From Lycocorax pyrrhopterus obiensis (taxonomy: Eukaryota; Chordata; Aves; Passeriformes; Paradisaeidae): DNA of 64,000 bases. The notes beneath the pieces are model-generated. The model was not told where the DNA came from. It ran no database searches and saw nothing but the letters and a program-made list of their open reading frames with translations. How positions within the stretch are numbered: position 1 is the first letter of the stretch; every line of letters starts with the position of its first letter. Made by a program: the position numbers and the translations under genes. The DNA is taken from positions 16,042,494 through 16,106,493 of the forward strand of contig JACSVZ010000002.1 of assembly GCA_014706295.1 (NCBI GenBank), in the 5' to 3' direction. Below, piece by piece: positions 15,361 through 28,569 of this stretch.

Positions 15361-15530
15361 AAGGCGCGTGGCGCCTTTTGCCCGCAGCGTGTGGGGAGCG
15401 AGGGCGGGCGCGGCGCCTCCCGCGGCCGCCAGGGGTCAGGCGGGAGCCGTGAGGGGCCGTGAGGGGCCGGGCGGGCGTCGCTGTTTCCACACGGCGGGTG
15501 CCAGCAGAACCCGATACGGTGCGATCTATA
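15361..15530 (+). promoter_or_regulatory. MPP7: CpG island, candidate MPP7 promoter
   Basis: About 170 bases hold roughly 25 CpG dinucleotides and are very GC-rich, while the flanking kilobases are AT-rich and nearly free of CpG. The block contains GC-box-like stretches (gggcggg at about 15,403 and 15,469) and a perfect 10-base tandem duplication gtgaggggcc (15,449-15,468). No clear TATA box is visible, as is usual for CpG promoters. It lies about 2.75 kb upstream of the exon with the MPP7 start codon, which has a good acceptor and therefore needs an upstream exon. The direction and start site are inferred. It could also be bidirectional or only one of several MPP7 promoters. Confidence 0.6.
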
Positions 15531-15538
15531 GAAGCAAG
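15480..15538 (+). other. MPP7: Possible non-coding first exon of MPP7
   Basis: Just downstream of the CpG-dense core is a usable splice donor, gcaag|gtacaa, with the GT at 15,539-15,540. An exon ending there would splice to the acceptor at 18,287 and provide the start of the 5' UTR. The left end given is arbitrary because the transcription start cannot be read. The donor is only moderate: it keeps AAG|GTA but lacks the usual +5 G. Confidence 0.35.
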
Positions 15539-18287
15539 GTACAACTGGAATAATGAAATTTCAAAAATAAGCCCTTTTTAAAGGCTGGTTGTAACAGTCC
15601 TGCTGGGTATTGTAAATGCCTCAGGTGCACTTGATACTGCTGTTACGTTCCTGGCCCTGGCTCCTAATTTTTATGGAAAGATGGATTGAACTTCAATTTA
15701 GAAATATTCGGTAATCCCTCTCAGGACATACTGTAACAGCTGGTATTTCTGTGTTGCAGCAAATCGATTCCATACAGCAGTCAGCAATGCCTATGGCTGG
15801 GCTCCGGCAAAAACTTCCAAAGCATTTTAAATAAAGTGAGCCAAAGAAAATAGCATCATCACTGCAAAAATGTAGCTTAATTTGCACGTTAAGGAAAAAA
15901 AAAATCCCCATCCCATTCCAGCAAAATATTAAGCATTTTACTGGTAAGGATTTCATCAGGTCATTTATTTTTCATTAATATATATTTAGGATCTGGGGGG
16001 AATAACTTTATGCTGTATATAAGTTTCTTAAATAATGAGGAGCTTGATTTTTTTTTTGTACTGAATGATTTACTGTGAAATAAAGAAAAATAAAGAAACT
16101 GATGGAGATTAAATACATTGCATGTATGTAGATCAACAAGATTTTCTACATTTTGCAGTGAACTCTTTTTAAGGAACCTGAATTTCTGGTTAATAGTTAT
16201 GTGCTTGTAATGAGAATGCCTTGTTTGGTTGATTTTGATTTTTTTCTGTTTTGTTTTTCTTCTTTTTAATGGATGAAAGTACTTTAAGATGCATATAAAT
16301 CAAAGATGTTTTATTAATAATCAGTAATTTTGTTTTAACCGGTTTCTTGCACATCTTAAAGTGAAAATGCCTCCATCCTTCATACGACTTCTGTGGTGTG
16401 TTCACGCTGGGGACTGTCCCTGAGTTTGGGACAGGACTTGTCCTCTACGTGTTAAATAGAAAACAAGCAGAATTAATGTAAAGTGAATATGTTCTTCTTA
16501 ATTGGTACAATGTGTCCTTGGCTACAATGTCTTTTTTTTTTCCCTCTTTTAAACTGCACCCTGGCTAGCTTTGCATATAGATGTTTTACAGCTCTTGTCA
16601 TCATAAGATGAGCTTTCACTCTGGAATACTTAATTTCCTTATCCGTGTTTTAAATTTTAATTTAATGGACTTTTGTGCTGATTTGTTTAATATCAAAATA
16701 TTTTCTTTGAAACTGATTTTTTTTTACTGAAGACTTACTTTTTTTCTTCATAAACTTCTATAACTAAAAAATCCTAAACCCCTAAACAATCTTAATAGAT
16801 AGGCTTTTAACTTTTTATTTGATTCTTTTCATCGTAGAAGAAGTTGTCCAGGGAGGTAGCTTCTGCTGTATTTGCCTTCTTAACCAAACCACCCAGATTC
16901 ACTGGGTAAACACTTAGGGGACATAAAAAACCCCATACTCAAAAAAAGTTGCCAGCCTATTTAAACTATAGGCTTATGCCTGGGGACAAGTTAACAACTA
17001 ACTTATGTCGAAAATTTGATTTAAAACTTATTAAACAAAATCTTGTGGATGGCCTAGTATCTTGCCATACTTTTAGAAATGTGGGTATTTTTTTTGGTGA
17101 AAAACAAAATATTGAACAGCATACACTGTTTACGGCACCTGTATATCACTCTTCCACAAGACTGTTGCCAAGTTAAAATGGGTCCAAAATATGCACTTGA
17201 AGAGCCAAGATGACTTCAAAAGTCATTCTGATTAATATGAATGTGTTTAAAAAAAAACAACAAAAAACAAACCAGCAATAGTAGCGGCAAAATGCTCTTC
17301 TGTTTATTTTCTTTTGCTAAAATAGAACTATGCTGCTTTCTCTCTTCAAGGATTCTTTTTGTTTACTGAAATCTGGAAAAAACCCTTATTTTCTGCTAGC
17401 TTCTACTTCTCCCTCTCCCTGCCTTCTCCCTGCAAACATATCAGTCCCTGCCCCGCTCTAAGTAGACATTTGCTGTCTTAACTCGGATTTTCTTTTTGTA
17501 TGTTTGCATTCCAGTTTCATATTTTAACGTTTGAATTCAAATACGTTCACTTATATTTGAAATTAGTTTTAACTTTTCTTACATGTGCTCTGAATTTTTC
17601 TCAAGAAGTGGTTAAAAGAAAGACCCCAAATGTACAATCAGTAGACCTGTACAATTATTACAAAATATGTGTTAAAAAAACACTGACTTTGTCGTAATGA
17701 ATCGCAGAAAAATTCCTTACATGGTAATGGCTTCATCAACTCTACGAATCAAACTGCTGTTTACCTTAGAAAAGTATTTGCTCCAGTCCTACTTTTTACA
17801 ACTTCAGTTAAAATTTAGATTATGTTTCCAGATAACAAAAAAAATCTTAAATGACCTGAAAACAATTGAAAGGAGGTTAAATAGAAACACTGAATAAATT
17901 ACTGTGCTAGTAAGCAATTTTATTTTCCTGAGATAAGTAGTAGCAAAATTTGAATGACCTCAATTATTCACAGTTTTAATAAAATACCTGTAGACTTTAT
18001 TTCCAAAATGCCTGACATGATGCAGTTAAAGAGTATAATTTACACAAGAGAAATGTGTTAAATTATCCTTAATGCAGAATGGGATTACAGGCTAGACTGA
18101 AGAAAACATAACTTGTTTCACCTGTGGGAAACAAAAGTCTTAACAGTCATAAATAAATGCATAGCACTTGGTTTTGAGAATCTTAAATAAAAGCTTATTT
18201 CATGATAATTATTGGATTTGGTTAGCTGCAGTAATATACAGTTTAACAATGTTCTTAATTGTAAAATTCTGTTTCTGTTCTTTCTAG
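15539..18287 (+). other. MPP7: Probable first intron of MPP7
   Basis: Non-coding stretch between the candidate first exon and the start-codon exon. It is AT-rich and contains several A/T runs, plus a short hairpin-forming pair ctgtccc/gggacag at 16,414-16,434. I saw no recognisable repeat family. The first 400 bases (about 15,690-15,960) look less degraded than the rest and may hold a regulatory element. The intron assignment depends on the first-exon model being right. Confidence 0.4.
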
Positions 18288-18415
18288 GAGAAGCTGGGAC
18301 ATAACATAAATCTTTGTAGACAACTTGGCTGCAAGCAGTTAAACTGAAATAAACTTCTGCCTTCTGGCTGCAGTGCTGGTTTGAGGTTTTTGCGTGACAC
18401 TCTGCAGACTAAATC
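18288..18415 (+). other. MPP7: MPP7 5' UTR part of the start-codon exon
   Basis: The exon begins after a pyrimidine-rich tract and AG acceptor (tctgttctttctag, AG at 18,286-18,287). The 128 bases before the start codon contain no upstream ATG, and an in-frame TAA lies at 18,410-18,412, two codons before the start. This makes 18,416 the first possible start in this exon and frame. Confidence 0.8.
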
Positions 18416-18452
18416 ATGCCAGCGTTATCAACTGGATCTGGAAGTGACACAG
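18416..18452 (+). CDS. MPP7: MPP7 first coding exon (N terminus)
   Basis: Encodes the first 12 residues, MPALSTGSGSDT, plus the first base of a glycine codon, then the donor ag|gtacgc at 18,453. This matches the N terminus of vertebrate MPP7 as I remember it, and the reading phase joins exactly to the exon at 32,314. The ATG has an A at -3, and an in-frame stop sits two codons upstream, so the start is well fixed. MPP7 is a membrane-associated guanylate-kinase-like scaffold of about 576 residues in human, with L27 domains, one PDZ, one SH3 and a guanylate-kinase-like domain. It works at the cytoplasmic side of cell junctions with DLG1 and LIN7 in epithelial polarity and tight-junction assembly. 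This short serine/glycine-rich segment precedes the L27 region. All later exons are needed for function, and only one of them is in the window. Confidence 0.93.
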
Positions 18453-21400
18453 GTACGCAGGCCAAGGAGGGAGTGTGTTTCCTCCACATCTTATTTGTTA
18501 AGTCTGTATTTCAAGAAATCATCAAATAAGATAATTAATTATGGTTTCAACAGATTTTTAATTTAAGACTTATAACCTTTTCTCCCTGAAGTTAATTTAA
18601 ATATATGAAATACCACAGATAAAATATACTAATTTTGAAAAGTGTTACCTTCTTCCCCTCCATCCCCAACCTCTGAAAAAGAACAGCTCCAAACATATAG
18701 ATGGATCTGAAGAATTTGGATTCACCTCTTAGCATGGTTCCTACAATGTTAACTTGAAAAAGGAAGAGGAGGGAAAAAAAAAGATGATGATATCATGCAT
18801 GCCTTAATATTTGCAGCAGTCTAGACTATCCCCTCTGTGAGTTACAGTTATCAGTGGAGTTATTTCTGAACACAGACTATTCAGTTTTGACAACTCTGTA
18901 ACAAATTAGGAGAAGAAAAATACTGTCTGAAGTTCTGTTCCCTCGCTTGCCTTCCACATCAGAGCCCAGTTCCTGTCACTGACTGCAGGCAGTGGGATTG
19001 CAGATATGTAGCTTTCCATAGTTTTCATCTTCTTTGTGGCAATATTAGGTTATATTCAAAGGTTAAATTTAATCTTCTTGTTATGCTGACATTCTCCCTC
19101 TCTGTCAGTATTTTTGTCCCTCTGTTTGGGATAACTAAAGCTAGTATTTTTGCTTGAGAGTGTTAGTTAAAAAAGGGTGATCCAGCTGAGGTTGCAGTAC
19201 AATACAAAGATCCCTGCTTTCCACCCCTGTGCTACATAGTTTTATGCACAGAAATAACAGATTTGGAAAATTAGGAGGGAGATTTCAAGTCAGGAATCCA
19301 AAAATATGTATGTAAGTATGTATATAAGGAACTGCATTTGATTCTTATTTTTAGTAGACTGTACAGTGCAGTGATTTTGTTTTCCCCACACGTAAAATTT
19401 ATCTTAGATGAAAATATTAATCTTCACAATTAGGGTGTGTATTTGTTTATTTGTTGCCATGGGGAAGGAGATTTGTTTGGTTTTATACGCTTTTTTGTGT
19501 CCCTATTCCTGTGTTTGAGGGATTTGACTAGGACTTTGTCAAACCCTGTCTCTGCATACCTTTCTTTTCTCTCCCTCTCCTCATGGAAATAAGTGAGTTG
19601 AAGCTGTTCAGTATGGTAAAGCTGAGTTTTGGAAGGTGTGTCAGGTTCTACTCTGGGCTAATTTTCCACTCTAGACCTTTGCTTTCTTTATCATGCACCC
19701 TTTTGTGTCCTTTCAAAACCGGCCTTAAATTTTTTTTTAAATTATTATTTGTTTGTTTTTTAATGATTGTTAATATGTCTAAAAGTAATAGTCATGGACA
19801 TACTTTCTGAATAAAGAAAGAGAAGGGCTCCAAAAAGTAGAAAACAATCCTAATTTTGAAATATTGTGCATTAGAATGCCTCTAAGCATGTTTTACTGTG
19901 CTATTTAATCCATATGATGCTGCAAATATACCTTTAATAATTAAAAACTCAAGTGTCTCCATTGTCCCATGAAATGTATAGTAAAACATGATACACACCA
20001 TTCATATCTTGCTGTTAAGTAATACTCCTTGTTAAATCCTTTTTTTTTCTGCCACGAGTTGTAAGTTGTTTCTCTAAACAAAAATTTGCATTTGAGTGAA
20101 AAGAGAATTATTTTTTTTTCTTCCACTTTCTTTACAATACTTCCTGATGGGGCTGATACGCATTTAAGTATTTTTGGGATGGTTACATCAAACTGTGCTT
20201 TCTACCCTGGTTATGATACAGGTGGTTTCTAACTGGAGTCCTGTTTTTCTACTGTTACCCTCACTCTTAGATTAAAAAATAGTGATGTGCATAAAATTTT
20301 TCCTACCTCTGTTGCTCCTGCGTGGGTAAGCCAGTTTTCCTCTAACCCTGTCTTCACTGAATGGTATTGTGACATGTGATGAGGTGAAACTGCTCTGTCT
20401 GGGGCCCTGGGCACTTGGCAAGTCACTTAGTGGGACCTTCAGGGTAGGGACATAACCCTGTTTAGTCTGTTTGCTAAGACTCTCTTTTGTAAATACAATC
20501 AGACAAAATATAGCCTAACCTATTTTTGTGTCTGTTAGATGCTGGGTGAAATAAAAGTAAACCTGGATTTAAAAACAAATGAAAAAATTCTGTCAGGACT
20601 TGTAAATAGAAATGCATCATATGTGAATATTGAAAGTTGCCATGTCATGGGCTACTGGACACTCGGTCACTAGCATGGGAACATTAATGATTTTAAATTT
20701 TTTTTATATAGTCTGAAGCATCAGATCACTGTCAAAAGTAGGATAGTATTCATGATGGGCTGTGTTTGATCAGACTAAATGTTTACCTGACTGTGTTCAT
20801 TTTACCTTGCTTTTGCTTCGTCAACAGCTCTTATTAGAAGTGGCACCATGTACCTGCAACTGCTTTCTTCATATACGCTCTTCATATATCTGCTTTTGTC
20901 ATATCATGTTTTAACCTGTATCTTCTTCTGAACACAAGCCATGCCTCTTAAATCTGTTTTGAGGGGCGTTTACCAGGCTTTAAGCTATGATAAATCAAAA
21001 TCATGGCTACACTATTTTCAATCTTTTTTTAAATGTTTGTTTTAATTTATTCAGATTGATATAGTGACTTTTTATTTAATCTTATACTTTACCAGATTGA
21101 TTGGGCTTCACTAACCTAAAGACAGAGGACAAAGGCTTATGTGCAGATGCTTCTTTCTCTTCCACTCTCCATTAGCCATATAGAAAACCTATTTTTATAT
21201 AATAATTAAAAAGAATGAAAAAGCTGCTCATTGTATATAACATCTGTGTGACCCTTAAGGTTTATGGTCCTGTCAGTGTCAAGTCAAAGTTATCTTAAAG
21301 CAACCAGCGTGAATGGAAGGCTGAGCTCATGCCTCGGACTGGGTCAGAAGCTTTCAATAGTTTCTGTGTTGCAAAAGTCCTCTGTATGCAAGCCATCACA

Positions 21401-24110
21401 GATTTTTTGAAGACTGAGCAAGAAGACTTGCATTTTTGCAGGTAAAGCAAATCTGTGAGATCTGGCATTCACTTATCTGGTATATTTAGGAAGGTGTAAA
21501 ATTGCTGTTCTGGCTTCACAGTAGTAGATGGCAGCTTTGTTGCTGACTTTGGTGGAGCCAAGATGACATCATTATGCTTTAAGTGTTGTTCTAATGTGAA
21601 AACATCGTAAAGTTGTTGCAGATTTCTTTCCTCCCAACGCTGTATCAAGCTTGCTTAACTGACAAGTTTAAAAATGCTTTTCTGTTTGTTCTCAAAAACC
21701 AGCGCATGAATGTGCAAAGCAGACTTCGTGTTTTTGTTTCATGTGTTGTCAGCAAGAAAATCACATTTATGGGCCCAGTTTAGGCACCAAGTAAAACTCT
21801 GTGAGATTGCTTATATACAGTGAAAGTCAGAAGCAGTTCTTGGATTTGAGTATTGTAAATTATAGAAAGAGAAAATGTGCAAGAGCTTACATTTGTTTCT
21901 TCTTGAGCACATAAAGGAGTGAGCACTGTGCCAGATAGTGGAGTTTTCTCTGTATTACAGGACTGCAAAACTGAATACATGTTAGGTTTTTAATTAAAAA
22001 AACCCCAACACATTTTTTACTAACTAAATTTTAAGTTCACCTGGCCTTTAAAATATTCCTGTCTTTTGTGTTTTCGTCTCTGTTTTGTAATAATACTAAA
22101 TAGATATGTGAAATCTGTTCTAAATGTTAGGTATTTTTCCAAACTGCATTTATAATAGTGTATTCTGTGATTCTTTAAGAATTAATCTCGACCTCTGAAG
22201 CTGTATGCTGTTGATGTGGGTATGCTGAATGCTGGTAGAAGTATTTTGCTAGGATAGTCCTTATGGATTTGCTTCCCAGTGGTGAGGGACCACTGCAGGC
22301 AGTGGGAAGTTCAAAGATGATTTTGCAGTCACCTGAACCCAAAAAGATGCTGCCTTGCTTTTATTGCTTTCATATAGATGTCTTCTCTTTGTTTACTACT
22401 ATATTAATGCATTTTGATCAGCTTGTCAGTTTCAACATGTTGTTTTCTAGGAGGATTTGATAATGAAAAGGATAAAAAGGTAGATAAAAAAAGCAATAAT
22501 ATGAAGAAAAAGCTAAGTAGTTGGCTAAGCTGAAAGGGGGACATCAGAAACATCTATAGTGGAAGAAGGACAAATTAATCTGAAGAGCTAAAATTTTTAT
22601 TTCAGGCTTTTAACCCAGTTTTCAGGGTTCGGAGGGAGATAGAAATCAGAGAGTTCTATTTTTACAGCCTGTTTAAGGAACGTAGCAACATAAAATGGTG
22701 GCCAAAGATATGGGCTCATTCTTATGAGATGAAGAGAAAAGGAATTTAGGAGAGCAATGAAGGAAAGATTTCTGGGAGTTGTTCTTCCGTTGGAGGCTGC
22801 CAGGGCAAAGGCTTGCAGGGTCATTGGTTCCTGCTCCAAAATGCCTTTGTTTCCCCACTGGCATCCTGTGGTGGAAACAGAGCAGAGGAAAAGCCTTCAC
22901 TCGCCTGCTTTACACTCTTGATTACGACTTAGGCATAGGTGTGCTGCAGCAAGTGTAGTATGTAAATGCCTTGGCTGCATCACAATTTCAAGGCTACTTA
23001 AATTCCTCAGCACATTGAAATGCGTAGATATGGCTAGATATTCATGAAAATAGATATGATAGCCGAGGCAAAATTTCTGCTGAATTAATAAATAGAGCCA
23101 ATATTTTATCTTTGCAATATTTTATTCTTGATTTCTCCCCGTCTCCATCTGCCAGAGGCATTAAATGGCTTTTAGGCTAACATTAATTTGAAAGATTTGG
23201 GAAAGTATGAGATGTATGGCTAGCTTTAATTGCAATCTGATTTAGTTTTTAAAAATATAACTTGCTGGTGTTGGAAAGGGTATTTATTTTGGTATCAACA
23301 TATTTATGGTGACTTGGAAAATTTGTTCGAAGTGAAATGAAATTTCTCTAAACGGTTCTGGTTTTTGTTAATATTTTACATTATGCTAGACTGATTCAGC
23401 AGTGTGGAATCACAAAATGTGTGTAAGCATATTTACTGATGGTAAACTCTTCAAACCTGTTCCAGTTTTTGGACACAAATTTAAATTCAAATGGTGTGAC
23501 AGCTGAAACAATTTCACCCCCTTTTTTTTTGGTGAGCAGTATGTAGTTTTGTGGTAAATTTGAAAGCACAATAGCCTATACTGTTTCTAAGCAGAGGCTC
23601 TGTTATATATGGCTCTGTTTGTTGGACCAAAAGCTGTAGTTTCACAAGTGGGTGGCAGCTCTAGTGATGCCAGGTGTTGTTTGCTGAGAGCAGACTGCCG
23701 TGCTATCCTGCTCAAGTGTAGCTGTGCCGGCATCCAGGTTAGCCAGCAGAGCCTACATATTGTGTGCATTTAGTGTCGGATGGAAGGTTCTGTGGCATCT
23801 CAGCCCAATACAATATCAAATCTTGGCTGATTTAAAAGAACTAAACCTGTTAATCGAAAGGCAATTTATTACAACTAAGAGGTAATGAAAAGCTTCCCTG
23901 TTAGCTGTTGCCTGTTGTGAAATACAGGGGTTCAAAAATGTTTGGTTCTTTTTTTTTCTTAATAACACATTGGTTTAGGAAAAAACCCAACACACACAAA
24001 AAACACCTCAAAGCAACATATTAGTCTTATATATAAATTATGAAATAATTTAATTATTTCAAATAGTTTACTTTCCTAAATTTACTTTCAAGATAAGGTG
24101 ATGATGTCGG

Positions 24111-24505
24111 ATCATAGAATGGTTTGGGCTGACAGGGACCTTAAAGATCATCTAACTTCAAACCCCCTGCTTTAAGCAGGGACACCTTTCGCTAGACCAG
24201 GTTGCTCAGAGCCCCATCCAACCTGGCCTTGAATACTGCCAGGGATGGGACAGCCCCAGCTTCTCGGAACAGCCTGTACTGGTGCCTCACCAATCTCATC
24301 ACAAAGAATTTCTTCCCTATACTAACCTAAATTTCCCCTCTTTCAGTTTGACCCATTACTTCTTGTCCTATCACTACAGTTTCTGACAAAGAGTTCCTCT
24401 CCAGCCTTCCTTGTAGGCCCGCTGCAGATATTGGAAATTTGCTAGGAGATCTCTATGCACACTTCTCTTCTCCAGGCTGAACAGCCCCAACTTTCTCAGT
24501 CTGTC
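24111..24505 (-). mobile_element. CR1 retroposon 3' fragment
   Basis: Read on the minus strand this is the 3' untranslated end of a CR1 non-LTR retroposon, truncated at its 5' end as most CR1 copies are. It starts near 24,505 (gacagactgagaaagttggg) and includes the typical segment on a pooled lead-in to the tail, ending at 24,111 with ccattctatgat, the CR1 tail motif that replaces poly(A). It retains no reverse transcriptase. The avian-type 3' end is one of the main clues to the host. The insertion is fixed in the MPP7 intron, antisense to the gene. Confidence 0.9.
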
Positions 24506-27500
24506 AATATACTTGACTTTTTAAATTTGTGTAAATTCCTATATTCTTCTGTAAACTTTTATATCAAGTGTATGTGGATGTATGTATATGACTGATTGAT
24601 GTATTGGCATCACGTGTTTTGAGTTTTAATTCCTAAACTAGGTCCTACTGTCAATCATAAGACTGAAATAATATACTGACTTGATTTCAGGCATCAGTAC
24701 TGCCTAGGATTGTAGGACTTTTCCTTCTACTCTCGTGACAGATATATCCTATATGAGATACATGATTAGCATGTATCTCGACCATGGGAGGTTGAGGTAC
24801 ATGGTAATCAAATGGTGTTTCCATTATTCTTAGGCACAATTGAATTGAAAATAGTGTTGATTTCTATTGTTTGAAGTCTTTATTTGGGCTCTCAGTGAGA
24901 TATTGTGTTCTCCTTTTGCTGATGTAAAATGCCATGTGTAGTATTCCTTGCTGCCCCTCCCCAGTGACAAGTCTCTTACAATCTCGCAAACTGTGACTAG
25001 AGAGTTAAACGTGGCCAGTGTGTCCAGTGCCTTCCTAGTGCTGGAATGAGTTCTTTCCTGACCGCCTGCCAGGTACTTGCTATTGCCTCCTCGAGGGCTG
25101 ATGAAGATCTAGATAGAAATACTAAAGACTTGCCAAGCTGATGTCTATGGAAAGGACCAGTCAATTAGTCAAGGTTATTCAAGGTGCCAATAGTATGCAG
25201 GCTTCATTGGAGGAGCCAGGATTTTTTTTGTTGTTGTTTTAAAAAAGGAATATCAAATTTTTGTATGAGTTTTCCACAAGCTGCTTGTTAATTTGTCCTT
25301 GATGAGTCACTTTAAATCAGTTTTATGTGTGTGTTATTCTTGCAGATAATAGGTGAGCTTTTGAATACTCATAAAAGTACATTTTATGAACTTCGAAAAT
25401 ATCCATGTTGACACAGTGTCTAGTAACTACATTTTTGAGGGGTTTCGATTTTGACACAGCTTTGATGAGCCATACAAGCAAGAACTTTGCAGCAACAGGC
25501 TTGCCCTGTATGGATGCAAATAGAGATCAACTCTTTAACTTGCATCAGAACGTTAACAGTATGTGGTATGTTAAATCTGAAATACACATGTTGAGACAAA
25601 TCCTAAAAGACCAATAACTGTTTCAAACAACTGCGTGTTCTTTAGCTCTGGGAGCCAAGTTCCAAAACTAAAGACTTTTCCATTTTGAAGGAAATAATAT
25701 TTTTAAAAGTGATAGGTTTAAATGATTACTCATTCAACATTTTCTGTCATAACATTGTTTTAAGGTGGGCTAAAAAATTTACTGTAGCTTGGAGGAATAA
25801 AAATTAGGTACAACTTTTAAGTTACAATACGATTGCCCTTATGAATATGCAATCTTGTTCTTTGAGGACTCTTACAGCAAAATTCTTTTTTTCATCAGAA
25901 AAAATATACAACACTGATATTTCTATTGCTCTGCCATCTGTAAGGATTTCAGCATTTTACTTTTTTTTTTGTGAATTAGCAAATAAATCAAAACAGATAT
26001 TTTTCCCAAGATGCTGATCACTTGCATGTCATGATTATCTAGTTACTTGGTGTTCTGTAACTTTGAAAATTATTTTTTTTTAGAAACACTAAACTGTAAA
26101 ATTTTAAAAAAGGTGCTTTCTGGAATGAGTTAATCCATCTGGCTCTGCAGAGAAAAATTGTTAGTCTTTAACTTTTTGTAGTGTCAGCAAGCCCATATAT
26201 TCAGTGAAATTACTTAAGAGAACATAAAAAAAGAATTATTTGTAGCACATAAATTTGAGCACATAGTGGTCTTTTTACAGCTGGAGTCTGATAGGACAGC
26301 GCAGTGTGTCCATCCTAATACGCAGACATACTGCATATGTTTTTATTTGAACCTGTGCATAAATACCAATCTCAAATTTCAGAATGAAATAATTTTCACT
26401 ATTTGGTGTGACTGATTTTGTTATTCAACAGCAAGGATGTCAGAACGAGTGTTTCTACTGCAATGCTGTTTGCCTGTGTGTAAGGCAAACGTCTGAGCCT
26501 TCGTAGAACCGTAAAGTACAGTTCAAATGTGAAAAAATGTCAGCTTGTTATAAATGGCAGCAAATGGTGCTGATTATTTTACCTTTGACAAAGTGGAAAA
26601 TTTAAAGGTTGGTTTGTCCCATTTTATTAATACAGTAAATTTTTACAGTGTTGTTCTGGGCCTTCAGATATATGTTCTTCAGTGTTTATTATCCCTCGGT
26701 TGCTGTAAAAATTCTAGATTCGAAGTCTGGCATCATTGTTCAGAATGCTAATTCAGGAAATTAATTAGCATATGAAAGCAAAGGCACATCCATGTTTCCA
26801 TTTCTTCCCTTACGCTAACCAAAACAAAGTTGGTGTTTTCTTGTAATATGCAAGAGTGATGGAACGCAGAGCCCATATTTTTTATCATTTAGCACTAGTT
26901 TATAGCTTCCACAGACTTGTCCTAATAATGAAGCTATGAAGGATATGACAAGAATGGTGATATTAAATTTCTCTAGACTAACAGTAAATTTTTCCATTCC
27001 GATGTCAAGAATGTAGAGCATCTGGAATCTGCAGTGTGAGTGGTTCAGTTCGGGAACAGTTTCATCAATTGCTTAGCCATTTATTCTCCTCCTAGGAACA
27101 AGCAGTCTTCTGTAGAATATAACACTACAAAGGAACCAATTTTCTAAAACTGGAAAAATTTTTTTATGTCCTGTTGTTTCTGATTTAAAATGTTTCCATT
27201 GCTTCTTACTATTAAATCTGATTGCATGTGCAAATCTAGTGTACACATTTTTAAATAGGAATTGGCATTATTCTACATTTTGGTCTTCAGATCAAATAAA
27301 ACTAAATTGTATTAATTAAGTTTAGAAAAAGCTGAAGATGCTCTGAAGACAGTAACTGCTTAAGTGTGTTGAAAGAACAAGTTGAAATTTATCTTTTACT
27401 CTTTTAGGCAGGGACAGTGCTGAATTTTCAAACATAGCTAGATTTTCCCTTGAAATTACCTTACTTCAAGCTGGCAGAATGCTACAAGACTTATTCTGCA

Positions 27501-28552
27501 GCCATTTTGTCTTACCTGTTCTTGCAACAAGTCCAAAAGCTTCAGAGTAGTTTTTCTATCCATGACAAACTGTTGTAAATTTTAGTTTGGGATTGTGTTT
27601 GTGGATTTAGATTATCTACATGTGTGTAGTTTATATGGACTATTTCTGTAGGCAAAGCTATCTATTTAATGGATTTTAATTCCCTATGGCACTGTTCTTG
27701 AATGAACTAAATTTTATTAAAAATTTATTGTTTGTCCAGTGTTAATTTATTACTTTTAAATCTCTTTATTCTGAGTCAGGTAATCAGATTTAATAGACTC
27801 TATAAGTACCTTCAAACAACTCCCTCCCCCTTCCACTCTTACAACAGTTTTATAATTATATTCCCATGCACAATGCTTGTCTCCTTTTAGTAGGAGTTTC
27901 ATTCTGTAGGGTTTTACTGAGTTCACGGAAGTGTTAGATACTGTACCTAATTTATATTACATGAATATAAATAGCAGCATGCTGGTATCTAAAATAGGAG
28001 CTTCTTCATTTATCTGGAATTAAATCCTATTACTGCCACTCGATTATGTGTCCTTGTTTAACGTAGCAAGGGCCCTTTTTCCTTCTGTTCCACTAATTTG
28101 GGAATGTTCAGGTGTGATTACATTGTGATGGGGCTTAGGATTCCTCCCCGCCTGAGCTGTAGGAATCACCAAACTTACTTCCCCTCTTAAAATTGCATAA
28201 TTGTCTTACATCTCCGTGTTTAATCACATTGTTAGGGGTTTTTTATGTATTCTCAGGTCTTCTGGGAATAAATGATCTACTTTTAAAAATTGAAATAAAT
28301 TAGTTTTTCTTGTGGAAGTCATGTTTACTGAATTTTGACACCCAAAGTATTTTGATACTAGTTAATTCCAATGGGTGCATGATCCCTTTTAAATATAAAT
28401 GCTGATTAAACTTAGACAAACTAGACAAAAAAAATCAAGAAACTAAGTAGAATAGCAACAGTGTATAATAAAAGCAATTTTTTTTTTGCAAGACACTCCA
28501 CACAGTGCTGCCAACATCAGGTATTAAAAACAGGACTTTTTTTGGCTTTTCG

Positions 28553-28569
28553 TTTTTTTTTTTTTTTTT
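28553..28569. repeat. T homopolymer, 17 bases
   Basis: An uninterrupted run of 17 T. No target-site duplication or retroposed body was seen next to it, so it reads as a simple repeat and not as an antisense poly(A) tail. Confidence 0.8.

Noticed and set aside
15335..15553. Open frames on both strands through the CpG island
   Set aside because: Lack of stops follows from high GC content. The arginine/alanine/glycine-rich products are typical of translated CpG islands, and MPP7 starts downstream at 18,416.
16414..16434. Hairpin ctgtccc/gggacag as a structured RNA or terminator
   Set aside because: A 7-base stem alone is too short to support an RNA gene, and such pairs are common by chance.
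28553..28569. T run as the antisense poly(A) tail of a processed pseudogene
   Set aside because: No gene-like body and no flanking duplication were found beside it.
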